DNA from: Parerythrobacter_A sp963799315
GTDB taxonomy: Bacteria; Pseudomonadota; Alphaproteobacteria; Sphingomonadales; Sphingomonadaceae
Length of the DNA stretch: 64,000 bases
NCBI GenBank assembly: GCA_963799315.1
Contig: CAWCWP010000002.1
Location: 742,846-806,845, forward strand
Direction: 5' to 3'
Part shown: positions 39,186 through 48,175 of the stretch, in pieces
How positions within the stretch are numbered: position 1 is the stretch's first letter
Layout: each line of letters starts with the position of its first letter
Position numbers and translations under genes: made by a program
The notes under the pieces: model-generated
The model's database searches: none
What the model was told of the DNA's origin: nothing
What the model saw: only the letters and a program-made list of their open reading frames with translations

Positions 39186-40043
39186 ATGACCGACACCACC
39201 CGCCGCTCCTTGTTGCAAGGCCTTGGCACCGCAGCGATCCTCGCCCCATTTCTGACGCTGGAACAAGGCATGGCCGCCGAGGCTGGCAAGCATAGCTCAC
39301 CCGATATGACGCAAGAGGAGATGATGGCGCTTCACCGGCGCCAGATGGACGAACTCTTCGGTGACGACCTCTACCGGGAGGAAGAGGTTGCTATGCTGAT
39401 CTATCCCGGTTTTACGGCGCTGGATCTGGTCGGCCCGCATTATTTCTTCGCCTGCATGTTCGGTGCGAAAGTGCACTTGGTGACGACGCAGGAAGACCTG
39501 GCTCCGGTCGAATCCGATCTGAAACTGGCCATCGCGCCAACCATTCGCATGGCCGATGTCCCCGCCGATCTCGATGTGCTGTTCATACCGGGCGGCACGT
39601 GCGGAACGCTCGATATCATGCGAAGAACTGATGTCATGGAATGGGTGGAGGATCGCGCGGCCCGCGCGCGCTTCATCACAAGCGTCTGTACCGGATCGAT
39701 GGTGCTGGCGAAGGCGGGGCTGTTGAAGGGGAAACGCGCAACATCGCATTGGGCAACGCGTCCGGCGCTGTCCGCATTCGGCGCCGTTCCGGTTGACGAG
39801 CGGGTGGTCACGGATGGTAATATCGTGACGGGCGCGGGTGTCTCTGCCGGTATCGACTATGCGATTGCGCTGGTCGAACAGTTGCGTGGTCGAAACTACG
39901 CCGAGACGCTGGTGCTGCAAGCAGAATATGCCCCGGAACCGCCGATTGCGGCAGGCACGCTGGGAACTGCGAGTGATCCGGTTCGCGAAATGATGGAAAC
40001 CATGTTTGCGCCGACCGTGCAGGAGTTTGCCGATCTCGCCTGA
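39186..40043 (+). CDS. Tat-exported DJ-1/PfpI family protein
   Basis: 285 residues. Tat signal TTRRSLLQGLGTAAILAP (residues 4-21). DJ-1/PfpI domain: EVAMLIYPGFTALDLVGPHYFF, LDVLFIPGGTCG, and the nucleophile elbow ITSVCTGSMVLAKAGLLKGKRATSHWAT with Cys168 and the adjacent His of the isonitrile-hydratase (InhA) subgroup. A periplasmic isonitrile hydratase-like enzyme next to a TonB receptor could process an imported isonitrile or metallophore; this is inference. Confidence 0.85.
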   Translation: MTDTTRRSLLQGLGTAAILAPFLTLEQGMAAEAGKHSSPDMTQEEMMALHRRQMDELFGDDLYREEEVAMLIYPGFTALDLVGPHYFFACMFGAKVHLVTTQEDLAPVESDLKLAIAPTIRMADVPADLDVLFIPGGTCGTLDIMRRTDVMEWVEDRAARARFITSVCTGSMVLAKAGLLKGKRATSHWATRPALSAFGAVPVDERVVTDGNIVTGAGVSAGIDYAIALVEQLRGRNYAETLVLQAEYAPEPPIAAGTLGTASDPVREMMETMFAPTVQEFADLA

Positions 40044-40080
40044 TGCAAAACACATCGTCTGGAACCAATGGAGTATTTTA

Positions 40081-40896
40081 ATGACAGATGATCCCAAACT
40101 CAAACTTGCGACATTGCCGTTGGTCTTGCTGACGGGAGCTCTCGCGTCCTCGTGTGCGCCGGTTCTGCCACCGGCGGACGCTTCATCTGCTATCGCGCAA
40201 ACTTGCCCGCAAGCCTTTGCCAAGCCAAAGCCGGACTATTACCTGTGCGCCGTCGGAAGCCGCGACGCGATGCTCGATAGCGGCGATCTTTCCGGACAGA
40301 TCGCATTATCGGACTTGCCTGCCGATGATGAACTCGTCGCAGTCGGCCCTGTCGCCGGGTTGCAAGGCGAAGTTACGATCTATCGCGGCAATGCAACGAT
40401 CGCGACTTTGACGGATGGCGAGCAATCGCTTCGCAGCGGACCGGCCGGAGACGAGGCCGTGGAAGCGATTTTTCTCGCCTATGGCGCTGCGCAAGCATGG
40501 GAGCCGGTGGTGATATCCCAACCTCTGGAAGGCTTCGATGCTATCGAAGCATTTATCGCTCTGGCGGCGCGCGATGCCGGGCTGGATCCACAGCGGGCGT
40601 TTCCATTCCGGATCGAAGGCGCGGCAGAGCGGCTGTCCTATCACGTCATTTTCAAGAAAGGCGCGGCTCCACATAACCGGGCCGCGCATCGCAAAGCGAA
40701 AATCCCATTCGAAGCGAATGATGCGCCGGTAGCTATCGCGGGCGTCTGGGCCGATACTGCATCGATCGGGCGATACACCCATCCCGGCCGCAGGAGCCAC
40801 ATGCATGCGAACCTAAGCGACGGGAGCGGCTCGGGTCATATCGACGCGATCCGTCTGCAACGCGGGGCGACACTGTTCCTGCCACGAACAGAATAG
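40081..40896 (+). CDS. Putative lipoprotein with acetolactate-decarboxylase-like fold
   Basis: 271 residues. Lipobox-like LTGALASSCAP. The mature part has GEVTIYRGNATIATL near the middle and ends with RRSHMHANLSDGSGSGHIDAIRLQRGATLFLP, an H-x-H..GH pattern like the zinc site of alpha-acetolactate decarboxylase (HFHF..GHV). Exported location is not usual for that enzyme, so this may be a different metal-dependent activity. Starts 37 bp after the PfpI gene. Confidence 0.6.
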   Translation: MTDDPKLKLATLPLVLLTGALASSCAPVLPPADASSAIAQTCPQAFAKPKPDYYLCAVGSRDAMLDSGDLSGQIALSDLPADDELVAVGPVAGLQGEVTIYRGNATIATLTDGEQSLRSGPAGDEAVEAIFLAYGAAQAWEPVVISQPLEGFDAIEAFIALAARDAGLDPQRAFPFRIEGAAERLSYHVIFKKGAAPHNRAAHRKAKIPFEANDAPVAIAGVWADTASIGRYTHPGRRSHMHANLSDGSGSGHIDAIRLQRGATLFLPRTE

Positions 40897-40993
40897 GTGT
40901 GCTCGGGCCGGAGATTTCGACGAAAGCATGCGACCGCTGCTTGGACGCCATTCGAGTTCTTCTCCCACAATGCGATGACTGCTGCTTGCGACG

Positions 40994-41650
40994 TCACGGC
41001 CGGAGTATAATATCGATCATCTCGCTTACATGGGCGTCGAGATCGTTGTAGGGATTTTCGACAATATCAAGTTGGAGTTTTGCATGCTCATGTCCAAGCC
41101 AAGAGCTTGCCAAGGCTGCGGCCAACTTTTCGGGATCGTTCGGCGCGGTTAGGAATCCCTGTTTCTGGCCAAGCGCGATCATTTCGGTGAGGTTGACATG
41201 CATCTGCAAATGCGCGCGTTCGAAGAACAGCCGCGCCGACGCATCGCTCGATGACGCGCGCGAAAGCATCAGCCGTTCAAACCGGGCAATTTCCGGATCG
41301 GCAATGAGCTGTAGAAAATTCCGACCGAAATCATGCAGGCGCTGGAAAAAGCCCTTGCGATCTTTGGGCGGTAGCTCGGACTTGCCGTTGAACCGCTCAC
41401 TTTCACGATCCAGCATGGCGGCGAAGATCACGTCTTTGTTTTCCGCAAGCCGATACATGGTCGATTTCGACATGCGCGCCTCACGGGCCAGCATCTCCGT
41501 CGAAACCGCATCGTAGCCATGGGTAGTGAACAGCTTGCGCGACGCTGCCAGCAAGCGTTCGGAAGCTGACTTCGGGTCTCGCGTATCGGCGTGGGCGCGT
41601 GTGTCCTCGCAATCGCCGTTAACTAAAGGGCGGTCAGCTGAATCGGTAAT
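40994..41650 (-). CDS. TetR/AcrR-type regulator, probable repressor of the RND pump
   Basis: About 219 residues. HTH: SERLLAASRKLFTTHGYDAVSTEMLAREARMSKSTMYRLAENKDVIFAAM; C-terminal helical ligand domain ending HVSEMIDIILRP. No in-frame ATG/GTG precedes the HTH. An ATT at 41650, 8 bp after a strong AGGAGG, is in frame and gives a 32-residue leader; the alternative is TTG 41554. It is divergent from the RND operon across a region with a 9-bp-arm palindrome, the likely operator. Confidence 0.8.
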   Translation of the reverse strand: MTDSADRPLVNGDCEDTRAHADTRDPKSASERLLAASRKLFTTHGYDAVSTEMLAREARMSKSTMYRLAENKDVIFAAMLDRESERFNGKSELPPKDRKGFFQRLHDFGRNFLQLIADPEIARFERLMLSRASSSDASARLFFERAHLQMHVNLTEMIALGQKQGFLTAPNDPEKLAAALASSWLGHEHAKLQLDIVENPYNDLDAHVSEMIDIILRP

Positions 41651-41766
41651 GACACTGCCCTCCTGAAATATTTAATGCGCATAGCGGTTTGCCAAAAGAC
41701 AACCAATAAGAATGACGCTTGTGTAATTTTACGCTTGATTACCAGGAATGTTCCATGCAGTGGAGC

Positions 41767-41787
41767 AGTACGGTATCGTACCGTACT
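41767..41787. promoter_or_regulatory. TetR-type operator palindrome upstream of the RND operon
   Basis: AGTACGGTA-TCG-TACCGTACT, 9-bp perfect arms with a 3-bp centre, 22 bp before the adaptor ATG at 41810. Position and symmetry fit a repressor site. Confidence 0.8.
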
Positions 41788-41809
41788 CGCAAAAAAGTTG
41801 CGGCGTTCA

Positions 41810-42937
41810 ATGCTACCGGTGGAGGCCAGATTGCCGAGATTCGCTGCAAAGTTGCTCGTGATAACTACCTTGCTAATCCTCAGCGGATGTGGCGACGAGC
41901 CAGACAGGATTCCCGAGCCCCGCTTGATCGAAGCAATTACGATCGGAACCGGCGAGCCAGATCAGCAGCGCCGCTTTCCAGCCGAATTGCGCGGAGTTCA
42001 GCGGGCTTCGTTGGGCTTTGAAATACCCGGTATGGTGCGCAGCGTGAATGTCGATCTGGGTCAGCGATTCCGGCAAGGTCAGGTGCTGGCGCGGTTAGAT
42101 CCAGCGCAGCAAAGTCTTGGTGTAGAGGCCGCCCGTGCAGCCGTTCGCGAAGCCGATGCCGTGTTGCGCGAGGCGCAGCTCGATTACGACCGCAAGGCCG
42201 CACTCGACGGAACCGGCGCCGTTGCCGGTGCCGTTATCGATGCAGCGCGTTCACGGCTGGAGACAGCGCAGGCGCGAAAGGCGAGCCTGCAGGCCGAGGC
42301 GGGGCGAGCGCGGGATTTGCTTGGCGATACGGCATTGAGAGCGCCCTATTCTGGTGAAGTCACTCGACGCCTTGCCGAACCATCACAGGTGCTGATGGCC
42401 GGTCAGCCGGTCATGGAAGTTGTTGGCCTCAACCGTGGCCTCGAGGCCGTAATCCAGATGCCGTCGCGGTTCCGTTCGCGCCTCGCAATCGGCCAGACCG
42501 CCGAGTTTCGTGCGACTGGCGGCGATACCGTCTACACCGCAAGGATTACCGAGATTGCTGGCGGAGCAGGCGCCAATGGACTTTACGAAGTATCTCTCGC
42601 GGTGCCAGCTGCGGCGCGCGACGGTTTGAATGCCGGTGAACAGGGCGAAGTGTTTCTGCCGACCCGGTCTGCAGAGAACGAAGAGCCGACCGTGATGATC
42701 CCGCTGGGCAGTTGGTATGGCGGGGACGGAACCGCTGCATACGTGATGCTGATAGATTCCGAGACAGAGACCGTAGCGAGACGCAAAGTGCGGCTTGGCG
42801 AAATCTCCGATGCTGGAGCGACGGTACGGGCAGGCCTCGAATCCGGCGATCGGATCGTCGCGCGCGGCGCGGCGCAACTGAAAGATGGCGAGACGGTGCG
42901 GATTACCGGCGACGGTCCGTCCCGGTTCAACGACTGA
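41810..42937 (+). CDS. RND efflux periplasmic adaptor (membrane fusion protein), lipoprotein
   Basis: 375 residues from ATG 41810. Lipobox LLILSGC gives a lipid anchor in the inner membrane. Seen: EIPGMVRSVNVDLGQRFRQGQVLARLDPA (barrel-sandwich/lipoyl half), a coiled-coil hairpin rich in AAVREADAVLREAQLDYDRK and RLETAQARKASLQAEAGRARDLL, ALRAPYSGEVTRR, and a beta-barrel/MPD part ending LKDGETVRITGDGPSRF. Upstream in-frame codons to 41675 pass through the operator and are probably not translated. Confidence 0.88.
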   Translation: MLPVEARLPRFAAKLLVITTLLILSGCGDEPDRIPEPRLIEAITIGTGEPDQQRRFPAELRGVQRASLGFEIPGMVRSVNVDLGQRFRQGQVLARLDPAQQSLGVEAARAAVREADAVLREAQLDYDRKAALDGTGAVAGAVIDAARSRLETAQARKASLQAEAGRARDLLGDTALRAPYSGEVTRRLAEPSQVLMAGQPVMEVVGLNRGLEAVIQMPSRFRSRLAIGQTAEFRATGGDTVYTARITEIAGGAGANGLYEVSLAVPAAARDGLNAGEQGEVFLPTRSAENEEPTVMIPLGSWYGGDGTAAYVMLIDSETETVARRKVRLGEISDAGATVRAGLESGDRIVARGAAQLKDGETVRITGDGPSRFND

Positions 42938-42948
42938 GGGGCGCGGAA

Positions 42949-45900
42949 ATGTTCCTTTCGACCGCCGCCCTTCGCAATCAGCCGATATTGTTCTTCGCCG
43001 TCGCAGCATTGATGCTGTTTGGCGCCTATAGCTACTTTGCCCTGCCAGCGCGCGAGGACCCGGCGATCGTGGTGAAGACCGCAGTGGTCCAGACCACCTT
43101 TCCAGGCCTGAGCGCAGCAGAAGTCGAACTGCTGATTACCAAGCCGTTGGAAGAGGCAATCGAAACCTTGCCCGAAATCAAGGAGATCACTTCTACGTCG
43201 ATGGATGGAGTTTCGATTATCAAACCCACCATGCGCGATGAATTCCGCGAACTGGAGGGAATTTTCGATCAATTGTCCGAAACTGTTGCAGAAACCGTTC
43301 CGCAGCTTCCCGAAGGAGCCTCCACCCCTATTGTCGACGATGATTTCGGCGATGTTTCCGTCATTACTCTAGCTCTGTCGGGCGAGGGATACGATAATGC
43401 GCGGCTGTTCGATTATGCACAGCATCTTCGCGACAGGCTGATAACCGTTCCTGGTACGAACAAGGTCGATTTGTTGGGGGTTCGCCAACAAACGATTTAT
43501 GTGGAGTACGACAACGCCGTGCTGGCCCAATCGGGCATTTCACCTGGAGAAATCGCTGCGGCACTGGGCGAACAGAACATCATCCGCCCAGGCGGAATTG
43601 TTGATCGCGGCGGGGCTGCGTTCACGCTACGCCCGTCGGGCGATTTCGTCAGCATCGATGCGGTTCGCCAAACGCTGATACGGTCTGCGGCCAGCGGCAA
43701 CATGTTTGCGCTGGCCGATATTGCCGAAGTCTCGTCCGGCTACGAGGACCCACCCCGCCAGCTCGTCTATTTCAATGGGCGTGAGGCCATCATGCTAGCA
43801 ATCGCGATGCAGGATGGTGAAAGTGTGCTTTCCTTCTCCGAACGCGCGATCGAACGGATCGACGAAATTCGCGAAACCCTGCCGCTCGGTCTGAAAATGG
43901 AGATCGCGACCTACGAAGCCCCAAAGGTTGAAAAGGCGGTTTATGGGGTATCGTTCAATATGCTCCAGACGCTGGCCATCGTTCTCGGCTTCGTAATCCT
44001 GTTCCTGGGCGTGCGCACCGGCCTGATCGTCGGCTCGATCATTCCGGCCGTTATCCTTGCCACGATTGCGCTGTTCGGGTTTTTCGAAATCTCGCTGCAA
44101 CGCATGAGCCTGGCGACAATCATCATCTCCCTCGGACTGCTGGTCGATAATGGCATCGTGATTGCGGAAGACTATAAACGCCGGCTTGAGGAGCTGGGCG
44201 ACCGGGACGAAGCCATTGCGGCCACGTCCAGGGAACTGGCTTTTCCACTCGCATCATCGTCGCTGACAACGATTTTCGTCTTCCTGCCTCTGCTGATCGC
44301 GCAGACCGCGAGCAGCGAGTACACGCGCTCGATCACGCAGGTGATCATCATTTCACTTACCGTGTCCTGGTTTTTCGCCATGACGGTTACGACCACGCTG
44401 TGCCACAAATTTATCAAGACGCCGGAGGAACAGAAAGACGAGCCGGAGGCGACCGGCTGGAAGCGCGGGATTCGTAACGGCTGGGTTACCAAGCTGTTCG
44501 ACCGTTTCACGGACCGGTACGCGCGGCTGCTCCGGTTCGTGCTGGGGCATCGCTGGAAGTACGTGGGGCTGATTATTGCTCTTATGTTAGGTGCGCAGGG
44601 TCTTTCCACGTTCATCCCGACGGCCTTTTTCCCTGACAGCGATACACCGCAAACACTGATTTACGTCGAGCTTCCGGCAGGCACGACATCGCGCACGACC
44701 GATAAGCGGGTCCAGGAAATGGTCGAGGTCATCCGAGATCAAGGCACCTATCCCGCTGTCGAGAGTGTAGCGGCGTATGTCGGGTTTGGTGGACCGCGTT
44801 TCGTCCTGTCGCTGCCGCCGGTCGATCCCGCACCCAATCGCGGCTTTATCGTTTTGAATATGAAGGATATCGACGCGACCAAGGCGATCATACCCCAGTT
44901 GCGTGATGACTTTTTAAACAGGTTCCCCGACGTCAACGCGCGGGTTTCGCGCATGTATCTCGGCCCCGAAGATCCGAACGTAATCCAGGTGCAGATGCAG
45001 GGGCCTGATGCCGACTATATCCACGAACAATCCAAAAAGCTCGAGGATATCCTTGGCGGTGTGGACGGAATGATAGACATCTGGTCGAACTGGTATAACC
45101 GGACGACCGATCTGGAGGTGATAGTCGACCAGCAGCGAGCCAGAATTGCCGGGGTGACGTCGGCAGATATCTCAGCCTCGCTTGCGCGTCATGTCATTGG
45201 CGAACCCGTAACGGTGTTTCGCGATGGGGACGAGATCTATCCCGTTACTATGCGGGCCAATGAACAGGGGCGGACGAGCCTCGATGGGCTCGAAACAGTT
45301 GCGGTCTATCCCGCTTCCGGAGGGGCGAGCGTGCCATTGGGCCAAGTTGCGACAATCAGCCCTAGCAGTGGGTTTGCGTTCATCCAGCGCGAAGATATGT
45401 CGCGAACGGTCACTGTGGAGGGACGCAATCTGACCAAGAGTCCGGAAGACATGGCCGTGCTTATTCAGCCGAAGCTCGATGAACTGAACGCACAGTTGGC
45501 ACCCGGGCATCGCGCTGTTTTCGATGGAGTCATATCGGAAGCGTCAGCCAACAACTCTGCATTGGCCGCGACCGGGCCACTGATACTGACTTTGATTATC
45601 GGCCTGCTGATCATACAGTTTGGGGGGTTCAAGCGCCCTCTTGTGGTGCTACTCGGCTTGCCCGCAATCACGATAGGCGCCTTTACCGGACTGTTTGTGA
45701 TGGGCGCGACCTTCGGATTTATGGTCATCCTTGCCTTGTTCGCATTGGCTGGGATCATTGTGAACAATTCTATCGTTCTCGTGGACCGCATGGATATCGA
45801 GCGCGGATTGCGTGAGGAAGGCGCGGGCGGGTCCGAAAGGGAACCTGACAAGGTCGATGAGCTGGAAGCTGTCATCCGCGGCTGCCGGCGCCGTTTTCGC

Positions 45901-47598
45901 CCGGTCGTGATGACAACGCTAACCACCATCATCGGCCTGTTGCCGCTGCTTCTTTCCGGAGATGCGCTGTTTTACGGTTTTGCCGGAGTGATCGTATTCG
46001 GTTTGGGGATCGGGACATTTATCCTTTCGCTCGGCCTTACCCCTATTCTCTATTGCCTGTTCTTCGGGATCGAACGCGAAGACAGCGAGAAGAAAGAACT
46101 TTCGGACGCCAGCGATACCGATATGGAAGGAGCCAGCGGCATGAAACACCCGTCGTTTCGCATCCTGGCCATCGCGGTTATTGGTTTAACGGCCGGTTGT
46201 ACCACTCTAGGCCCGGATTATGCGGAACCAGAGGTACCGCTTGCAGGGCAACTTTCGACTTTGTCCGATACCAGCCTACTTGCCGCCGGCATGGCTATCG
46301 ACGAGCAATGGTGGAACGGTTTCAACGATCCGCTGCTGAACCAGTTGCTGGATGATGCGAGAACCCGGAACTTCACGATCGAAGCCGCTGCCGCACGTAT
46401 CGAAGAAGCGCGTGCTTTCCGGCGGCTTGCGGGTGCCGGTGGTATGCCTGTCGTCGGCGCACTGGCGCGCGGTGAAAGTCAGAAGGGCAGCACCAATACC
46501 AATGGCCTTCTCGGACCGCCGCCGGGTGCACCATCGCAAAGCGAGCTTTTCCAGCTCGGCCTGTCCGCGAGTTGGGAGCTTGATCTCCTCGGCAAGATCG
46601 CCCGGCGTAAGGAGGCTGCCGATGCCCGGCTGGCTTTAGCCCAAGAGGATCGCCGCGGCATCGTGATGATGGTGCTCGCCGATACGGCGTCCGCTTATGT
46701 CGAGCTGCGCAGTGTACAGCGGCAGATTGCCGTTGCCAGAACCAATATCGATGTCGCCACTAAAACGACTGAATTGACTATGCTGCTCCAAGGGCAGCAA
46801 CTGGTTTCCGAATTCGATCTGGTTCGCGTTCGCGCGGAGGAGCGCCAGTCACGGTCTGCCCTGCCATCGCTACAAGCCGCCGAGCGTTCGCAAATTGCTG
46901 CATTGGCGGCGCTTACCGGGCGGACCCCGGATGCGCTCGTCGGTACGCTCGGCGAAGTCGTGCCGCTGGCCTTCAACGACCGCGTCATTCCCATCGGTCT
47001 GCCAAGCGAGCTGGTTCGCCGGCGGCCCGATCTGCGCGCCGCCGAACGCCGGCTCGCAGCGGAAACGGCAGATGTCGGTGCGGCCGTCGCAGAACTTTAC
47101 CCAAGCTTCAGCTTGACCGGCATGGTCGGCGCTGCAGCGACATCGCTCGGCAATTTGTTCGGCAGCGGATCGGACATGTGGTCTTTCGGCAGTGAGATGA
47201 ACTGGCCGATCTTCTCAGGCGGAGCGGGCCGTGCGCAAGTCGATGCCGAGCAGACCGGTGCCGATATCGCCCGCGCGGAGTATCGCGGCGCCGTGGTGGC
47301 GGCCTTTGCCGATGTCGAACAGGCACTGTCGTCTTATGTTTACAGCGATCGACGTGTCGCAACCCTGCGCGAAACCCTTGGCGATCGGGAACACGCATTC
47401 GAGCTCGCTAAATTGCGCGCTGCAAATGGATTGGACAGTGCTCTGACACTGATCGACACGCAACGCGCGCTAACAGCGACCCGTGCCGAATTGGCGCAAG
47501 CCGAAGGCGACCGAATGAATGCAATCGTCGGCTCCTATCGGGCATTAGGCGGCGGATGGAACTTGGGCATGTCGGAAAAGGACAGTGATGAGAGATAG
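42949..47598 (+). CDS. RND efflux permease fused in frame to outer-membrane factor
   Basis: 1549 residues with no stop between the two parts. Residues 1-1064 are a full RND permease: TM1 PILFFAVAALMLFGAYSY, porter domains, LGLLVDNGIVIAED in TM4 (a single Asp of the proton relay is visible), a second TM set and the last TM ILSLGLTPILYCLFFG. From 1065 on follows a complete NodT-type outer-membrane lipoprotein, itself with signal peptide and lipobox. The linker is EREDSEKKELSDASDTDMEGASG. A signal peptide inside a polytopic protein makes a working fusion doubtful: either the permease stop was lost through an indel, or translation restarts at 46141. Confidence 0.75.
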   Translation: MFLSTAALRNQPILFFAVAALMLFGAYSYFALPAREDPAIVVKTAVVQTTFPGLSAAEVELLITKPLEEAIETLPEIKEITSTSMDGVSIIKPTMRDEFRELEGIFDQLSETVAETVPQLPEGASTPIVDDDFGDVSVITLALSGEGYDNARLFDYAQHLRDRLITVPGTNKVDLLGVRQQTIYVEYDNAVLAQSGISPGEIAAALGEQNIIRPGGIVDRGGAAFTLRPSGDFVSIDAVRQTLIRSAASGNMFALADIAEVSSGYEDPPRQLVYFNGREAIMLAIAMQDGESVLSFSERAIERIDEIRETLPLGLKMEIATYEAPKVEKAVYGVSFNMLQTLAIVLGFVILFLGVRTGLIVGSIIPAVILATIALFGFFEISLQRMSLATIIISLGLLVDNGIVIAEDYKRRLEELGDRDEAIAATSRELAFPLASSSLTTIFVFLPLLIAQTASSEYTRSITQVIIISLTVSWFFAMTVTTTLCHKFIKTPEEQKDEPEATGWKRGIRNGWVTKLFDRFTDRYARLLRFVLGHRWKYVGLIIALMLGAQGLSTFIPTAFFPDSDTPQTLIYVELPAGTTSRTTDKRVQEMVEVIRDQGTYPAVESVAAYVGFGGPRFVLSLPPVDPAPNRGFIVLNMKDIDATKAIIPQLRDDFLNRFPDVNARVSRMYLGPEDPNVIQVQMQGPDADYIHEQSKKLEDILGGVDGMIDIWSNWYNRTTDLEVIVDQQRARIAGVTSADISASLARHVIGEPVTVFRDGDEIYPVTMRANEQGRTSLDGLETVAVYPASGGASVPLGQVATISPSSGFAFIQREDMSRTVTVEGRNLTKSPEDMAVLIQPKLDELNAQLAPGHRAVFDGVISEASANNSALAATGPLILTLIIGLLIIQFGGFKRPLVVLLGLPAITIGAFTGLFVMGATFGFMVILALFALAGIIVNNSIVLVDRMDIERGLREEGAGGSEREPDKVDELEAVIRGCRRRFRPVVMTTLTTIIGLLPLLLSGDALFYGFAGVIVFGLGIGTFILSLGLTPILYCLFFGIEREDSEKKELSDASDTDMEGASGMKHPSFRILAIAVIGLTAGCTTLGPDYAEPEVPLAGQLSTLSDTSLLAAGMAIDEQWWNGFNDPLLNQLLDDARTRNFTIEAAAARIEEARAFRRLAGAGGMPVVGALARGESQKGSTNTNGLLGPPPGAPSQSELFQLGLSASWELDLLGKIARRKEAADARLALAQEDRRGIVMMVLADTASAYVELRSVQRQIAVARTNIDVATKTTELTMLLQGQQLVSEFDLVRVRAEERQSRSALPSLQAAERSQIAALAALTGRTPDALVGTLGEVVPLAFNDRVIPIGLPSELVRRRPDLRAAERRLAAETADVGAAVAELYPSFSLTGMVGAAATSLGNLFGSGSDMWSFGSEMNWPIFSGGAGRAQVDAEQTGADIARAEYRGAVVAAFADVEQALSSYVYSDRRVATLRETLGDREHAFELAKLRAANGLDSALTLIDTQRALTATRAELAQAEGDRMNAIVGSYRALGGGWNLGMSEKDSDER
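46141..47598 (+). CDS. NodT-family outer-membrane efflux lipoprotein (internal start)
   Basis: 485 residues if started at ATG 46141, which is preceded by GGAAGGAG at 7-14 bp, a strong ribosome site. Signal peptide MKHPSFRILAIAVIGLTAGC with lipobox LTAGC. Outer-membrane factor repeats: EQWWNGFNDPLLNQLLDDA, IARRKEAADARLALAQ, LVRRRPDLRAAERRLAAETADVGAAVAELYPSFSL, and FELAKLRAANGLDSALTLIDTQRAL. Forms the trimeric exit duct of the pump. Ends 47598. Confidence 0.85.
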   Translation: MKHPSFRILAIAVIGLTAGCTTLGPDYAEPEVPLAGQLSTLSDTSLLAAGMAIDEQWWNGFNDPLLNQLLDDARTRNFTIEAAAARIEEARAFRRLAGAGGMPVVGALARGESQKGSTNTNGLLGPPPGAPSQSELFQLGLSASWELDLLGKIARRKEAADARLALAQEDRRGIVMMVLADTASAYVELRSVQRQIAVARTNIDVATKTTELTMLLQGQQLVSEFDLVRVRAEERQSRSALPSLQAAERSQIAALAALTGRTPDALVGTLGEVVPLAFNDRVIPIGLPSELVRRRPDLRAAERRLAAETADVGAAVAELYPSFSLTGMVGAAATSLGNLFGSGSDMWSFGSEMNWPIFSGGAGRAQVDAEQTGADIARAEYRGAVVAAFADVEQALSSYVYSDRRVATLRETLGDREHAFELAKLRAANGLDSALTLIDTQRALTATRAELAQAEGDRMNAIVGSYRALGGGWNLGMSEKDSDER

Positions 47599-48175
47599 GG
47601 GACCTCGTCTTACCTCCTTAACGAGATTCCAACTCTCAGGCCTGGCAGGCGCTATTTTTCGATCTTACCAGCATCGGTGAGGCGAACTTTCATTCCGCTC
47701 TGCGATGTAAGCTCCGTTACGATCAGCGCCTGATACGCAAAAAAGTTGCTCGCACCTAAGGTCATTTTTTTAAAACATTGAACGAAATGACCGTTATTTT
47801 CGGTAAGCCGCGACAGTTCAATTATCATTCAAAATTGAGTTCTGTGCTGAACAGCGGTTTATTGAGCTTGGGGCCAAGAGCGGACTGTCCTCTCTCGGCC
47901 CAAGTTTAGCCATCGTTCAATGACTGAAACTGGCGGTAGAAGCGGACGGTCTGATCCTAGAGTTTTGAGCGGCAAGAGCAGATACAATTTCTTCAACGCC
48001 CCGATGGGCGGCTTCCGACACATTTGCGGGCAGCGTCGTCAGCAAATGAGGTTTGCCAGAAGCAAACGTTCTGTCACTCGATTATCGCACACGCAACTCC
48101 GCAAAAGCGCGAGCCAGTTGGTGGCATCAAACTTGCCGTTTTGACGCATATTGTAGGCCTTTGAGCGCCTTTGAA
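47599..48175. other. Intergenic region, 577 bp, low GC
   Basis: No gene found. AT-rich stretches (TCATTTTTTTAAAACATTG at about 47761; AATTATCATTCAAAATTGAG at about 47819) and several AGCGGAC fragments of the kind seen in copies A and B of the dispersed repeat, suggesting worn repeat remains. Confidence 0.5.

Noticed and set aside
41675..41809. Extension of the RND adaptor back to 41675
   Set aside because: It would translate through the operator palindrome and put a lipobox far from the N-terminus; ATG 41810 gives a proper lipoprotein signal.
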